Assembly (NCBI GenBank): GCA_017590115.1
Contig: JAGGNK010008781.1
Span: 4,815,371-4,879,370 of the forward strand
Origin: Montifringilla adamsi
Taxonomy: Eukaryota > Chordata > Aves > Passeriformes > Passeridae
Reading direction: 5' to 3'
Length of the DNA: 64,000 bases
A program made the translations under genes and the position numbers. This document shows positions 33,146-44,574 of the stretch, in pieces (within the stretch, counting starts at the first letter, position 1; every line of letters starts with the position of its first letter). The notes beneath the pieces were generated by a model. The model ran no database searches. It was not told the origin of the DNA and was given only the letters and a program-made list of their open reading frames with translations.

Positions 33146-33649
33146 TGTCACATTCATATTTTCTTAAAAAATCCCTTTGCCCAGGATTTTTCTCCTGGGA
33201 AGCTGAGAAGCCTCAGAGAAAAAGGAAAACAATTTTATCTCATTTGCTTCTCCTGTGTCTTGCTCCTTTGGAAAGTGTTTGGAGATTGTTTCCCCATAGG
33301 TGTTTGTTTCATTGGATTCTGCTGTGAGTTGTTTTGTCTCTTTGGCCAATCAGGGCCAAGCTGTGCTGGGACTCTGGAGAGACTCACGAGTTTCATTATT
33401 ATCTTTTTAGCATTGTGTAAGTATCCTTTCTGTATTCTTTAGTATAGTATAGTGCAGTATTCTTTAATATACTAATATTATAATTTTATATAATATTATA
33501 TATACAATTATATAATGTTACTATATAATATTATATATAATTTTATATACTAATATTAATATCTTAGTATAATAATAAATTAGCCTTCTGAGAACATGGA
33601 GTCAGATTCCTCATTCCTTCCTGCCACGAGGCTCCCTGCAAATACAACA
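33146..33649 (+). mobile_element. Endogenous retrovirus solo LTR, 504 bp
   Basis: It begins TGTCACATTC and ends AAATACAACA. It is flanked by TGTCCC (33140-33145) and TGTCTC (33650-33655), a 6-bp target duplication with one transition. Internal blocks such as TTTCTCCTGGGAAGCTGAGA, TTGGCCAATCAGGGCC (a CCAAT-type site) and TAGCCTTCTGAGAACATGG are ones I recognise from an abundant songbird LTR. A poly(A) signal AATAAA lies at 33574-33579. Positions 33440-33570 are expanded into TA/TATAAT-rich sequence. No viral genes. Confidence 0.8.
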
Positions 33650-33655
33650 TGTCTC

Positions 33656-35479
33656 CTCTCAGGCATTGCTGCTTCTCCCTCCTCTCCTGCCTGTTCCCAG
33701 CCCTGGCCCCACTCCAGACCACTCACATCCCAGTGCCCACCCTCACCTGGCTGGAGGAGGCCATGGGAAGACCCTGGAGGGTTGCCCACTCAGGAGGGGG
33801 CTCTGGTCACAGCTCCTCACCTGCCCCGAGCCTCTCCCTGCACTCAGCATCGCCCAGACCCCGAGTGCTGTCCCAGCCCACCTGCCCAGGCTGGGGGTCC
33901 CTCCACGGGGTGCTCCGGGGGAAGGACGCTCTGAAGGCTGCCTGGCTGCTGGCGAAGGTCTTGAAAGAAATTATAGCCTGCATAAAAATATTCACTCCAG
34001 CCAAGGGCCTTAAACCATTCCCCTGAGCATTGAACAGTGACTGAAAGTGTATTACTGTGCACTTAAGGTTACTGCAGTAACCCAAGGTCAGGCAGCAGCA
34101 CGGTATATCCAGGAGGCTCGCGATGGATTTGCTTCAGTGCTGGACTGGGAAGGCAGAGCCTTCACCAGGCTCCGGAATTTAACTCAATATTCAATTTACC
34201 CTGGAATCAATTTTGATGGAGTACAATTCCCATTTATAATCCCGGGTTATTGCCAGCACTGGCGTTTGATTAGACACCAGCAGACCCAGGCCAAACGTGT
34301 CCCTTGTCCCCCCATTCCCCGGGAGCTGCTGGAGCCCACCCACCCTGGGCTGCACCCTGGCACCTGCAGCCCCTGGCAGGACCAGACCCCCAGCACAGGG
34401 GGCTCTAGGAGACTCTCCAGCCCTCCCAGGCCTTCCCTCCCTGCTGGAATCTCCTCTCCCACTGCACCACTCGATGTTTAGAGATGAGAGGGAAGGGCAG
34501 AGGAGCTGTAATATTTCCCTCTTAACTTTAAGCTCCCATGAATTTAGAGTTCTTTTCTCTGAGGGGCTAATTATATAATTTCAATGTTTACTCAGTGCAG
34601 ACGGATTTTGTGAGATTGTGCTCAAGGGACACAGGAGCTGGATTTAAACCCTGGGAAGGGAGCACTGGATGGCTTTATGGCACAGCTCACATCCCAACCT
34701 GCTGCTCTTCGTTTGCTGGGCAGGGGAATCTGCCGCTGCTTTTCCCTTGGCTGCCTTTGATTATTGGTCATTGATGCCTCATTTCTCCACTGCTGCTTCA
34801 AAGACAAACACAAGGCTGGGTGCTGGCGGGGCAGCTCTGCCCTGGAGCCTCCACACTGCCCAAACTGCTCCATTTCTGCACTTCCAAGCCCACAGGTGGC
34901 ACCAACCCATGGCTGGAGACCTCCCAGCTGGGGCTGCAGCTGCCCCAGTGAGTGTTTGGGGGTGCTGATGGGTGCCCAGGAGCCCCCCAGTCCTGTCGGG
35001 ATCTTGCGGTGTCCCAGAGCAGGGGACCCCTCGTTACTGGGCAGCTCTACACCCCCTTCCCTTTTTCTGCCCACAACCAACCCCCCCTGTCCCTGAGCGA
35101 GGCTCTGCTGTGCCCCAAGGACAGCCAGGGGGAGGAGGGACCAGCCTGGGCAGCCCTGGCACAGAGGAGGGTGTTTCTGGTGAGCCCAGCTCCAAGGCCA
35201 GGAGCATCCCCTGGCAGCCCCTGCGGAGTGCCCGTGGCGAGGGGGCTCAGCCAGCTGTGGGACACGTCCCCCCAGCCCCGATGCCAGCACACAGAACCAC
35301 CCTGCTGCCCCCAGACCTGCCCAGGGACCACCCCAACAGCCCAGAGCTCCTCCCTGTGCAGCAGAAAAGGAGCAGCTCGCCCTCCTGCCTCCGAAAGAGG
35401 AGAGGAGACGTCCCCAGACTCCAACCTTCTCCCCTCTCCCCTTGGGAGTGTGTTCTTCATAATTACAGGACCTGAGAAG
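33656..35479. other. Gene-free sequence
   Basis: GC-rich, with one AT-leaning candidate element at 34110-34270 (TTAACTCAATATTCAATTTACC, then TCAATTTTGATGG). The plus-strand frame through that element (34047-34481) has no recognisable domain. Other frames of about 220 codons at 34.6-35.6 kb overlap on both strands and are not supported. Confidence 0.45.
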
Positions 35480-36200
35480 CCATTTTTGCCTCTCACCATT
35501 AACAGCAATTTATATTTAACATATTTCGGCTTCCTGGGTCAGAAATGGAAATTATTCTGTGCCCAGCTCAACCTTAAAGTTACGATTGTGCTTAGGAGCC
35601 AGATGCTGAATACAAAAGGGAAAGATTTTGAACTGCAGCTAATTTAACACAACAAAAAATTACAGTATGAGGAAAACTTCCCCGCTGCCGTGGAAGCAGG
35701 AAGCGGATTATCCATTTACAGAGTTCACCATTCCCCAGCCATGAGCTGTCCCTTTAACCACTGCTAAATTGTTTTCTGACAGCCCTCGCTGCAATTTTAT
35801 CCCCTGACATTTGATTTACATATGATCTTTAAGCACCAGCACTGCTGTAATAGCTATTTGGTTAATATTCAAATCAGTCCGTGATGTCACATACCTTGAT
35901 AGGTCATTTCACTGCGGCTCGGCAAAATGCATGTAAAAATAAATGTAGAACTAATGAAATAAACTGATTAAGGGGAGAAATCAATCGCTTTACTGCTGTA
36001 GTGAAGATCCAGCAGTTAATTTAGCATGGATCTGCAAGGGTGCACGTTAATAGAACAGGCTCTCATCTAATTGGTGCCACAGTAAATGAAATACAGTAAT
36101 ATTCCATGATGCATTGGAAGAGTTCACTTCATTTTCTCTGCTCTTTCCCAAGAACTGTTTACAGCACAATGGATTTCGTGGATTTATTTATTTATTTCCC
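35480..36200. other. 700-bp AT-rich conserved-element candidate
   Basis: One of the longest AT-rich islands. It has TAATTTAAC, TTGGTTAATATTC, ACTAATGAAATAAACTGATTAAGG, TGATGTCAC (CRE-like) and several CpGs kept within AT-rich context (GTCCGTGATG, GCGGCTCGGC, AATCGC). The style is that of a deeply conserved vertebrate enhancer; this is inference from composition. Confidence 0.45.
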
Positions 36201-36499
36201 TGGCCCAGGAGGCAGAACCTGGCTGATCCCCGTTAACCCCCCCAATTAGCAAGTCCAACCAGCTCCTTACAGTAACTTCTTTAATCAGGACCCGCAGGGC
36301 AGGGGAGCAGCTGGGTTTGTTTGTTTAGAGCTTTGCGGAGTGTTTCCCCTCGCTGCTGGAGCTGCTGCCCTGCAGGCAGAGGCACTGGGCTGTACTGGGA
36401 GCCCCCAGGGGCTCGCTGCCCCTTTGCCCCCCTTTATGGCATCTACACCTCCCAGCCCAGCCAGGGACACTGGGGGGACCCAAAAGTGCCAAGGTCAAC
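36201..36499. other. Gene-free GC-rich sequence
   Basis: Single-copy, nothing recognised. Confidence 0.5.
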
Positions 36500-36906
36500 A
36501 GCTGGGGAAGGGTCTGGAGAGTGATTCCTGTGAAGAGAAGCTGGGGGGGCTCAGCCTGGGGAAAAGGAGGCTCAGGGGGGACCTTGTGGCTCTGCACAAC
36601 TCCTGACAGGAGGGGACAGCCTGGGGAGGGTCAGGCTCTGCTCCCAGGAACAGGGACAGGAGGAGAGGAAACTGCATCAAACTGTGCCGGGGGGGTCAGG
36701 TTGGACAGCAGGAGGAATTTCCTCATGGAAAATTCCTCCTCAGGGCTTGCCCAGGGAGGTTTGGATTCCCCATCCCTGGAGGTGTCCAAAGAATTCCTGG
36801 ATGTGGCACTCAGTGCTCTGGGCTGGTGACAAGGGCATGATCACTCACAGGTTGGGCTCAGTCTTGGAGGTCTTTTCCAACCTAAATGATTCCGGGATTC
36901 TGTGAT
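36500..36906 (+). mobile_element. CR1 LINE 3' fragment, ~400 bp
   Basis: Plus-strand CR1 with the usual order of blocks: GGGTCTGGAGAGTGATT, CTCAGCCTGGGGAAAAGGAGG, AGGTTGGACAGCAGGAGG, CATCCCTGGAGGTGTCC and the 3' end TCTTTTCCAACCTAAATGATTC. It is 5'-truncated and holds only the extreme ORF2 end and 3' UTR. Confidence 0.9.
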
Positions 36907-39900
36907 CCAACAGTCCCAAAGCAGAGGCCAGGGCCAGCTGGTGACATTCCCTGGGGAAGGGTGTCCTGCATCCCACAGCTTTCCCAGCACCCCAACCAAG
37001 GGTGCTGCACCCTGGGGCTGTCCTGTCCCCAGCTCACCTCCTGCCCACCAGGATGAGACAGAATAAACTTGAGGAGTCTTGGAGCAGTTTTAGTACCTCA
37101 GGAAGCTCCAGAGGCTGTGGGAATTTCCCAGCCAGTTGATCCATGCACGCTGTCCTGTTCATTACAGCTGTCAAAAATATGCAAAAAGTCCCATCTGGTC
37201 CCACTAGGTTTGAGCCTGAGCTCTGATCTGGAGAAATCACTTGACTGACTAATTACCACACCTCTTTCCTCCTAATTGAAGGTCAACACATTAAGGATGA
37301 GTTACCACCTCAAATATAACAGAAAATGATAAATATTTGAGAAATGCCACCTTGGAGCAGCCTGAACTCCCTAGTCCATGCTGAGCAGGGGGGGAAACAG
37401 CAGCAACTTCTTCCAAGACTTGGGGTCTCTGCCAGTGGCCACTCTGCCACCAGAGACCCCTGCCCTCCCTAAAATTATTTAGCTGTATTAAAAAAAAAAA
37501 AAAAAAAAAGGGAAAAAATGATCTATACAAAAACTTTGCATAAAAAAGTGATCAATGCAAATTCCTCCGAGAAAATTGCACCAACAGATGGAATCAACCC
37601 ATTCCCAGCAAATGCCTCTGGCTGTGCAGATGGTAATTATAGGATGTATGTAAATATGGGAGCGCCAGGAAGCACAGCAACACGCACTGCTGAGCCTGGG
37701 CGTTCTGGGGATGCCTGTCCCGGCCCTTCCTGGGCCTTGGGCAAGGGGAAAACAGGATTTGGGAAGGTTTTGGGCTGTGCTCCCTCTGCCCTGCAGCTGC
37801 AGCTGCTGAAACCAGCCCCAGAGCTGGCATTGTGCCTCTGCCCTGGGATGTGCCACTGGCCCGAGGGCCGCAGGGGATGGATCCTGGCCGCTCCTGGGAA
37901 GTGAGTGGGCTCAGCCCCAGCTCACCCCAGGCCCCAGCACAGCTCAGCTGGGGAGTGCTGGTGGGATGCAAGCGGCTCTGCCCATCCCAGAGCCCAGGAC
38001 AAGCACTGAGGGCGTCTGGGCTCCTCCCTGCCACATCCCCTCCCTCATCCCCCTGTGCCAGCCTTCCCCTCACCAGGCTTCTGCCTGAGAAAACTGGTTT
38101 TCCCCCCTATTTTTCCAGTGTGATGTCAAGGACTATTTCCAAGGCTACTGTATTTTTATTTTATGTTGCTGTTGACTCTGTTGGTTGAGTTTCTTTCTTT
38201 TTTTTTTTTCCTCTTCTGAGAAAAGTGCTTGCAGAGAGTCTGTGGTAAAATGTTAATTGGAGCCAAGTAATTAGACAAAGATAGTTAGTGATCTCTCCCA
38301 AGCAATCAGCTTTTGATGCTTTGTTTTAGTGCTGTAATAATTACCATCATTCCACAAAGTGCTTCAGCATTTGACAGGAGGGATCCACGTGCAGCCCAAC
38401 ACCTCCCCTGGGACTGCTGGAGTGGGGGACACAGCTCCAGGGGACCCTCCCCTTGTCCCCCCCCAGCTCCTGCTGCTCAGGGCTCAGGTCCAGGCACCTT
38501 TTCCTCCATCCTGCAGCCTCAGCGGCTGTGCCAGGCTCAGCAGCACGCTCCAGATCAGCTCCCTGGCACCAGATCCTGTTCACACTTGCAAAACGAGATC
38601 CAGATTTATTGCTGCCTTCAAAACAAACAAACAAAGAAGCCACACCATAAAGCTCCAAGCAGCCCAGGACTCTTTCTGTTGCCTTCACCTGAAAATGAAG
38701 GGTTTGAGGGGTGAGACAGATCCATCAGGGCACCTGGTTGTGCCTGTATGGGATGGGCTGTGCCCACCCTGTGGCCCCACCAGAGCCCCCAGCCCTGCTC
38801 TGAGGGTGACTGAAGCCTCAGCAACAGCCTTCTGTCTGGCTTCAGATTTTCCAGTGCTTAAAAACTTTCTAGAATTTAAACACAGCCCAAGTGATGTGTT
38901 GGTTGAGAATATCTCAGCCTGGGAGGAGGGAAAGGTTCTGTCCCTGCTCCTCTCCAGACTCAACAGGCACTGACTGGAGCAGTAACACACAGACCCAGCA
39001 GGCAGCTCCTCCCAGAAGGAAATTTCCCAACAGAAAATCATCAGGAGGTGTCTTCCTGCATGCAGAAACGTGCCTGGAATTGCCTTCACTCTTGCTGCAC
39101 GGGGGCTCTGGGTGAGGGGAGTCCCTGCAGCCTCCTTGTGCAAACAGCCCAGCCCATAGAGCCACAGGCACCAGATTCCAGCTGGACACGAGTCTGGAGA
39201 AGTCTCTGGGATGGGACCCTCCCCTGGGATGAGACCCTCCCCTGGAAGATGGGGTCCATCCCTCCACAGCACTCTGGGATCATTCCTGCTGCCAGAGCCA
39301 CTCCAGTCCCAGAGGTGTGCTATGTCTGCAGCCAGCCCAGGCTCCCCCAGCCCTGCCAGCCTGTCTGAGCTGCTCCAAACAGGGTCCAGGTTAATGGAGG
39401 TAACCCAGCAACACTGGGAAAATAAATGCTTTCCTTATGATGCAGTGCTGGGAGAAGCAGGGAACAGGAGAGAGCTCCTGACACAGTGCCCTGGGGAGCA
39501 GAGTGAGCCCTCTGCCAGCCCTGGCACCCACCCAGCCCCTCCAGGATCCTTCCCCAAGGAGATGAGCTCCTGCTGGTGACCTCCCCCACCAGGCACTCAC
39601 CCCCTCCAAACCCCTTTCCCCCACTTTTATTTCACCCCAGCTCATCAAACCCCATCCCGCAGCCATCCCCAAAGGGACACTGAGGGATTTGTGCTGGGAA
39701 CCTGGGAATTTCACCCCACAGGAGTGTCGTACACCAGGAGCACAAAGGCAGCCGTGCTTGTACATCCCTCCCCTGTGTTTCACACATCAGCTTTCTATCT
39801 TTTCATCAGAAACTGCAGACAGATTTTCTCAGCGTGAGAACTGCCATGGAAATTGAAAGACTGTACGGCAAACATTTTTTTCCTTGATGCCCTGTCTAAT

Positions 39901-40092
39901 TGAGCTGCCTTTGATTTTATTAATCTGTTTTTATTAATATCCTGAAGGCAACAGGAAAAAAAAAAAAAGCCTTCATTTTCTGAGCTGGGTGGTGCTGCTG
40001 GTGCTCTGTCTCATGAAACAGGATGGTTCTGTGGTATCTAGGACAGAGCACCCACCTTTCTGAAAGGATTGAATGAGCCTGAGTGCCCTCTG
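36907..40092. other. Gene-free sequence, 3.2 kb
   Basis: Contains a 19-bp poly(A) (37491-37509), an octamer ATGCAAAT (37555-37562) in an AT-rich island at 37480-37660, a second island at 38110-38360 (GTAATTAGACAAAG, AATAATTACC) and a third at 39780-39970. GC-rich sequence lies between. Open frames up to about 200 codons overlap on both strands and have no domains. Confidence 0.45.
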
Positions 40093-40465
40093 AAGCTGGG
40101 ACAATTGGGATTGCTCAGCCTGGAGAAGTCTTTGGAGTGACCTAGTTGCAGCCTTCCAGTGGCTGCAGGAAGCCTAAAAGGGAGGTGGAGAGAAACTATT
40201 TACAAGGGTCTGGAGTGACAGAAAAAGGGAGAATGGCTTCACACTGACAGGGAGTAGGTTTAGACTGGATATTCAGATGAAATTCTTCCCTGTGAGGCAC
40301 AGGGTGCCCAGAGAAGCTTTGGCTCCCCCACCAATGGAAGTGTCCAAGGCCAGGTTGGATGGGGTTTGGAGCAACGTGGGACAGTGGAAGGTGTCCCTGC
40401 CCATGGCAGGGGTGGAATGGGATGAACTTTAGGATCCTTTCCAACCCAAACCATTCCATTATTCT
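40093..40465 (+). mobile_element. CR1 LINE 3' fragment, ~370 bp
   Basis: Plus-strand CR1 with TTGCTCAGCCTGGAGAAG, GGAAGTGTCCAAGGCCAGG, GGAAGGTGTCCCTGCCCATGG and the terminal CCAACCCAAACCATTCCATT. This is a common songbird subfamily and is 5'-truncated. Confidence 0.92.
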
Positions 40466-41710
40466 CTCCTTAAGTGTGGGGCCAAAAGCCAATCTGCTGC
40501 CAGGCAGCAGCAGGAGGTGCTGGGAAAGGTGCTGTGGATTCCCCCATGGCAGGAGGAACACGAGCAGGACTCGCTGCTGCTGAGCTGGGTTTTCCTGGTG
40601 AGCTGTGCAGTAAGAGCCTGTGTGGGGTTATTGATGTTCACTCCCTGTAAAATGCACTGACATGGGATATTGCGTGGTCAATAGGTCTTCAGGGTTTTTC
40701 CAGTGGTATTAAATATCATTTTAAATGATGTGCCCGTGTACCTTATTAGTTGCTCCCATGGCAGAGCACGAGGAGGTGCATGGGAAGCTCCGGAGATGGG
40801 CACAGAGTGGCCATGGGGTTGGGGAAAGGCAGGAACAGGGAGGAAGAAAAGCAGGTGCAGGGTGTCAAGTGCCCAGCATGGGACACACAGGGACAGTGCC
40901 AGCTGCTGGAGCCAGCACCACACTGTGCTTGCAGGGAATGTCACCCAGGTCCCCTGCCCTGCAGCCCTCGAGTGATGAGAAATTGCAGAGCTAAAAAGTT
41001 CCCACCCTCCTCCTGCAGCTTTCCCTGCACTCTCCTCCTCCTCTCCAGTCCCTCCAGCAGAACAAACCCACCCTGGAGCCACTTCCCACCCAGCAGGACC
41101 CCCCAAAGCCCAGCACAGAGCCCTCCTCAGCAGGACAGGCAGCAGTGCCAGGGAAGGGGGGCACTGCTTCCCAAGAGCTCCCTGTCACAGGAAGGCAGGA
41201 ACTGAAACCAGCCATATCCCCTTTGTCCCCCAGGCAGGACACTCTTCCAGCACTTCCTTAGGAAGTTTGGGAGGCCAGGAAGAGTGTTTGATGATCTGAT
41301 TTGAAATACTGCCCTCCGAAGAGCCCTCCCTATTGAAGAACCCATAAAAAGCAGATCTTTGCTAATGTCACTCTCTCGGCGCTGCTCCCCGGCGCCGCTG
41401 AGCGCTGCCATTCATCACCCGCGCGACACTTCCATAATGCAGCCCCAGATAATGGCACACCTTCCCACTGCCCACAATTGGCTGTCAGGGAAATCGAAGG
41501 AGACAAGTGTGAGATACGGCAGCAGGACTCCTTGGTGGATACGAGGCGCAGGAATGCAGCTCCCAGCCCCAACCGGCCCAGCCTGGCGGGGAGGGGACAC
41601 AGCTGTGGGCTCTCGGGCCAGCCCCGAGCTCTTGGTGATGTCCTAGCACCTCCAGAAATCACAGAGCACTGGAGTCACCAGCACTGCTGAGGCACTGGAT
41701 GAGTTGGCCT
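40466..41710. other. Gene-free sequence with a candidate element at 41.28-41.53 kb
   Basis: GC-rich. The segment 41280-41530 combines AT-rich cores with CpGs (GGCGCTGCTCCCCGGCGCCGC) and may be a regulatory element. No gene. Confidence 0.4.
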
Positions 41711-41874
41711 GGAGAAGCTGGGGCTGCCCCATTCCTGGAAGTGTCCAAGGCCAGGTTAGGCAGGGCTTGGAGCAAGCTGGGACAGGGAAGATGTCCCTGC
41801 TCGTGGCAGAGGTGGGATGGGATGAGTTTTTAATTCCCTTCCAAACCAAACCACTCTGGAACCCTACAATTCTA
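41711..41874 (+). mobile_element. CR1 LINE 3' terminus
   Basis: Shares GGAAGTGTCCAAGGCCAGGT and TGTCCCTGCTCGTGGCAG with the copy at 40.1 kb, from the same subfamily. It ends in CAAACCACTCTGGAACCC. About 165 bp remain. Confidence 0.9.
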
Positions 41875-42091
41875 ACACCCCTGCAAGGCAACACCCCCAT
41901 GTTCACACCTGCCACTTCCCTCCCTTACTCCCAGCTCCCTTCCCAGCATTCCCAAGACAATTCAACTCTCCCTCATCAGTGCTACAGGTTTTCCTGCTTT
42001 TTTTTTAGCCACTGCCTCTCCAGGTGTGCATATGCATTTCCTGACTTGTCAGCTCATCTTGCCTTGGGGGTTTCTAACAGTTTATTTCACC

Positions 42092-42115
42092 TTTTTTTTT
42101 TTTTTTTTTTTTTTT
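42092..42115. repeat. Poly(T) tract, 24 bp
   Basis: Twenty-four uninterrupted T. Confidence 0.95.
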
Positions 42116-42991
42116 GCCTTTTCAAGTAGAACTGAGTGCATGAGAGCTGAGGGACTGCAGACAAATTGGCAACAGAAATCTGCATCTCCACATCTGTATT
42201 TTAACAAGCCCCTCAAAAGCTGCTGTGATGAGCCCTGTTCTGTGCCCAGGCACAGGAGGGGAGGGCAGGGGCACCTGGCCAGCACAAGGCCACTGGTCCC
42301 AGCCAGAGCTGGGCGAGTCCTTCAGAGGCCAAAACCCCAGCAGAGTTGCCCATTCACAGGAGGTACCAAAGCTGGAGCTCCCAGGTTTTGCTGTTTTGCT
42401 TTAAAATGATAAATTACGAACACCCTCCTCCTCACAGCCATGTGCTGACACCTCAGGTACACGCTGCTCCTGGGGCTCCCACGCCTCAGGTAGAAACCCT
42501 GCAGAGCACATTTTTCTCTTTAAAGGCTGAAACTGCAGCTTCAAGCTTCTTCATTCTTTCCTGCCCTTTGCTCCAAAAACTCACAGGTACATTTATGGCA
42601 GAGCCAACACCATTAAAAATGTGCCTCCAGTACTGCTCAGAAATACAGACTCCAAAAGCCAAGAGTTTCACACAAACACCTTTTGTCTTATCAAATTCTC
42701 AAAAGAAGCCTTAAAACCAGTTAAATACTCGGAGTATTGGTTAGAAAAGGCCCTGAGGCTCAGCACTCACCTGCAAACACATGTACCTTCTCCTAGTAAA
42801 AATCGTGTCTTTGCTGTGAAAACCATGGAGCTCCCAGCAGCAGTCCTTGGGCATCACCTCCAAATGAGCCAGGGCCCCCTTCCAGAGCTGCTTCACTGCT
42901 TCCCCCTCTGCTCCTGATGCCTGATTCCCTCCTGCTGCCGTTCCTCAGGCTGAAGGAACTGTCTTCAGCTGGTGCTTGAAGTCATCGAGGG
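42116..42991. other. Gene-free sequence
   Basis: Single-copy sequence of moderate composition. Plus-strand frames of 122-127 codons have no recognisable feature. Confidence 0.5.
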
Positions 42992-43021
42992 GATGATGGT
43001 GATGATGATGATGATGATGAT
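42992..43021. repeat. (ATG)n microsatellite
   Basis: About ten GAT/ATG units with one GGT interruption. Confidence 0.93.
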
Positions 43022-43239
43022 GGGGAGGAGAAGTGGCACAAGTGAGATGGTGCCACCCTTGGGGGCTGTCACAGTGTCATTGGCTCCTGGGCACGTGCCC
43101 TGCTTGGTGGTGCAAGGCTTGCACATTTTGGGCTGGTTTGCACCTCCCAGGGCTCAGCATGCTCAGAAGGGAAGAGAAAGTGAGCACTGCCAGCTGGGTG
43201 CCTTATCTTTGTCTTTAAATTAATATGATTTTGTCAGCT

Positions 43240-43274
43240 TTATGAAAAATAATATAGCATGTTATTTTTCATAA
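43240..43274. repeat. 13-bp perfect inverted repeat, 9-nt loop
   Basis: TTATGAAAAATAA (43240-43252) and TTATTTTTCATAA (43262-43274) are exact complements around TATAGCATG. With one bulged T, pairing extends to GCTT/AAGC for a 16-17-bp stem. It lies at the left edge of an AT-rich, CpG-retaining island and could be a structured RNA, a palindromic binding site or a transposon terminus. Confidence 0.8.
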
Positions 43275-43570
43275 GCCTGACTGATATCTCCATTTCCCAT
43301 GGTTCAGCTCAGGCCATAAACATGACCCTGCTTGAGTGATTTCACCTTCTCCATTGAGCAGGGAGCCTCGGCAGCACTCAGACCAAGGTCCTGACTGATT
43401 ATCGACAAATTAAAAATATAAGCTATTGACCAGACACTGAGATAGAGTCCCTGAGCCGGTGCCCGGAATCTCAATGAGGGTATTGAAGTGGAGCCGATCG
43501 ATGCCGCAGTCACAGCCCCGCTGGCCGCATGCATAATGCGGGCTGGGGGGGTGGGAGCTTGAGTAAATAG
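43275..43570. other. Candidate regulatory element
   Basis: AT-rich (ATTAAAAATATAAGC) grading into CpG-bearing sequence (GGAGCCGATCGATGCCG, GCATGCATAATGCGGG). A G-rich run, GGGCTGGGGGGGTGGG near 43540, may form a G-quadruplex. No gene is visible. Confidence 0.35.
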
Positions 43571-44199
43571 TTGTTCAAATTAACGAGGGTGCTGGGAGAC
43601 GCAGCCCGACGGCTTTCCGAGGGCAGGGAGGCGAGAAAGGCAGCGGGCACCCAGCGGCACCTTCACTCCGGAGGGAGAGGCTGCAGGAGGGATAGGGATG
43701 GGGGATGCGGCCATCCCAATCTAGGGGGGCTGTTTGTCCCCTCCATATGGCCCTGCCCGGCACCTGGGGACATTTCTCGCCATCCATCGTCGGCCAGCAG
43801 CGGGCAGGGCTGTGCTGCACCAGCAGAGGGGAGCTGGTGGTCTCAAATTCCAGGAGCACTTGTTCACTCAGCCGCGGCTCCTGTGTCCCCCCCTGCGCCG
43901 TCTGCTCGCGGCTCCCACCCAGTTCAGGCATCCTTTGTTTGCTGCTTAAGTGATATCTCGGCCGTCCTGCTAATGCTTGGTGACATTTGTATTCCTTTAA
44001 TCGATATTAATTATCTTTTGTCACAAGCCAACAAACCCCAATTTTTATTTTTTTTTTACTCCCTTCCCATTGGTTTGGTGACAGAGGGTGCCTTATTCTC
44101 ACGGTGGCACCCACACTGCCCGATGGTGGTGGCACCACCAGAAACCTCTCCATCCCCGAAGTTCCTTTTTCTTTCAGCCCCTCTTCCCACTGCTGGGAT
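43571..44199. other. CpG-bearing sequence, no supported gene
   Basis: The left part (43571-43920) is CpG-rich; 43930-44060 is AT-rich. A 379-codon plus-strand frame (43571-44710) crosses it, but its composition changes abruptly, it runs into a minisatellite and it shows no domain. Confidence 0.4.
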
Positions 44200-44574
44200 A
44201 TCGGGATCGGGGAGCCGGCAGAGCTGCACGGAGCTGCCGCCCGAGCCCGGCTGCGCTGCTCTGCAAGAGTTAAACTGCGCTCGGCATCAGCAGCAGCGGC
44301 AGCAGCGATTCCTGGCAGCACCGGCGGCAGCTCCGCGCAGCGAGGCCCCGAGCGCGGCCTCTGGGGACGGCGCCGATCACATCGCTGCCTGCATGTTTGA
44401 AAACACCGATGTCAGCGAGGCGGCTGCCGGCAGCTCGCTGGCTTTCCTGGCACTGCTGATGGACAGGGTCAGATCCCAGCAGCTGTTGAGGAGGAAGAGG
44501 CGCACTCAGCAGCTGTGCGGAGCGATGGAAACCGCCCGTGATGGTGCCAGCCGCGGTACCGGGCGGCTCCAGCC
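44200..44574. promoter_or_regulatory. CpG-island-like segment
   Basis: Dense CpG (GCACGGAGCTGCCGCCCGAG, CGGCGGCAGCTCCGCGCAGC, GGGGACGGCGCCGATC) over about 350 bp, in contrast with most of the window. In birds such islands usually mark promoters, but no first exon or gene is evident, so it might drive an unannotated noncoding transcript or simply be a GC-rich remnant. Confidence 0.4.

Noticed and set aside
34047..34481. 144-codon plus-strand frame with an ordered-looking middle
   Set aside because: No similarity I recognise; the middle coincides with an AT-leaning element that looks noncoding.
36285..36905. Short frames across 36.3-36.9 kb as a gene
   Set aside because: The frames lie in or overlap a CR1 3' fragment.
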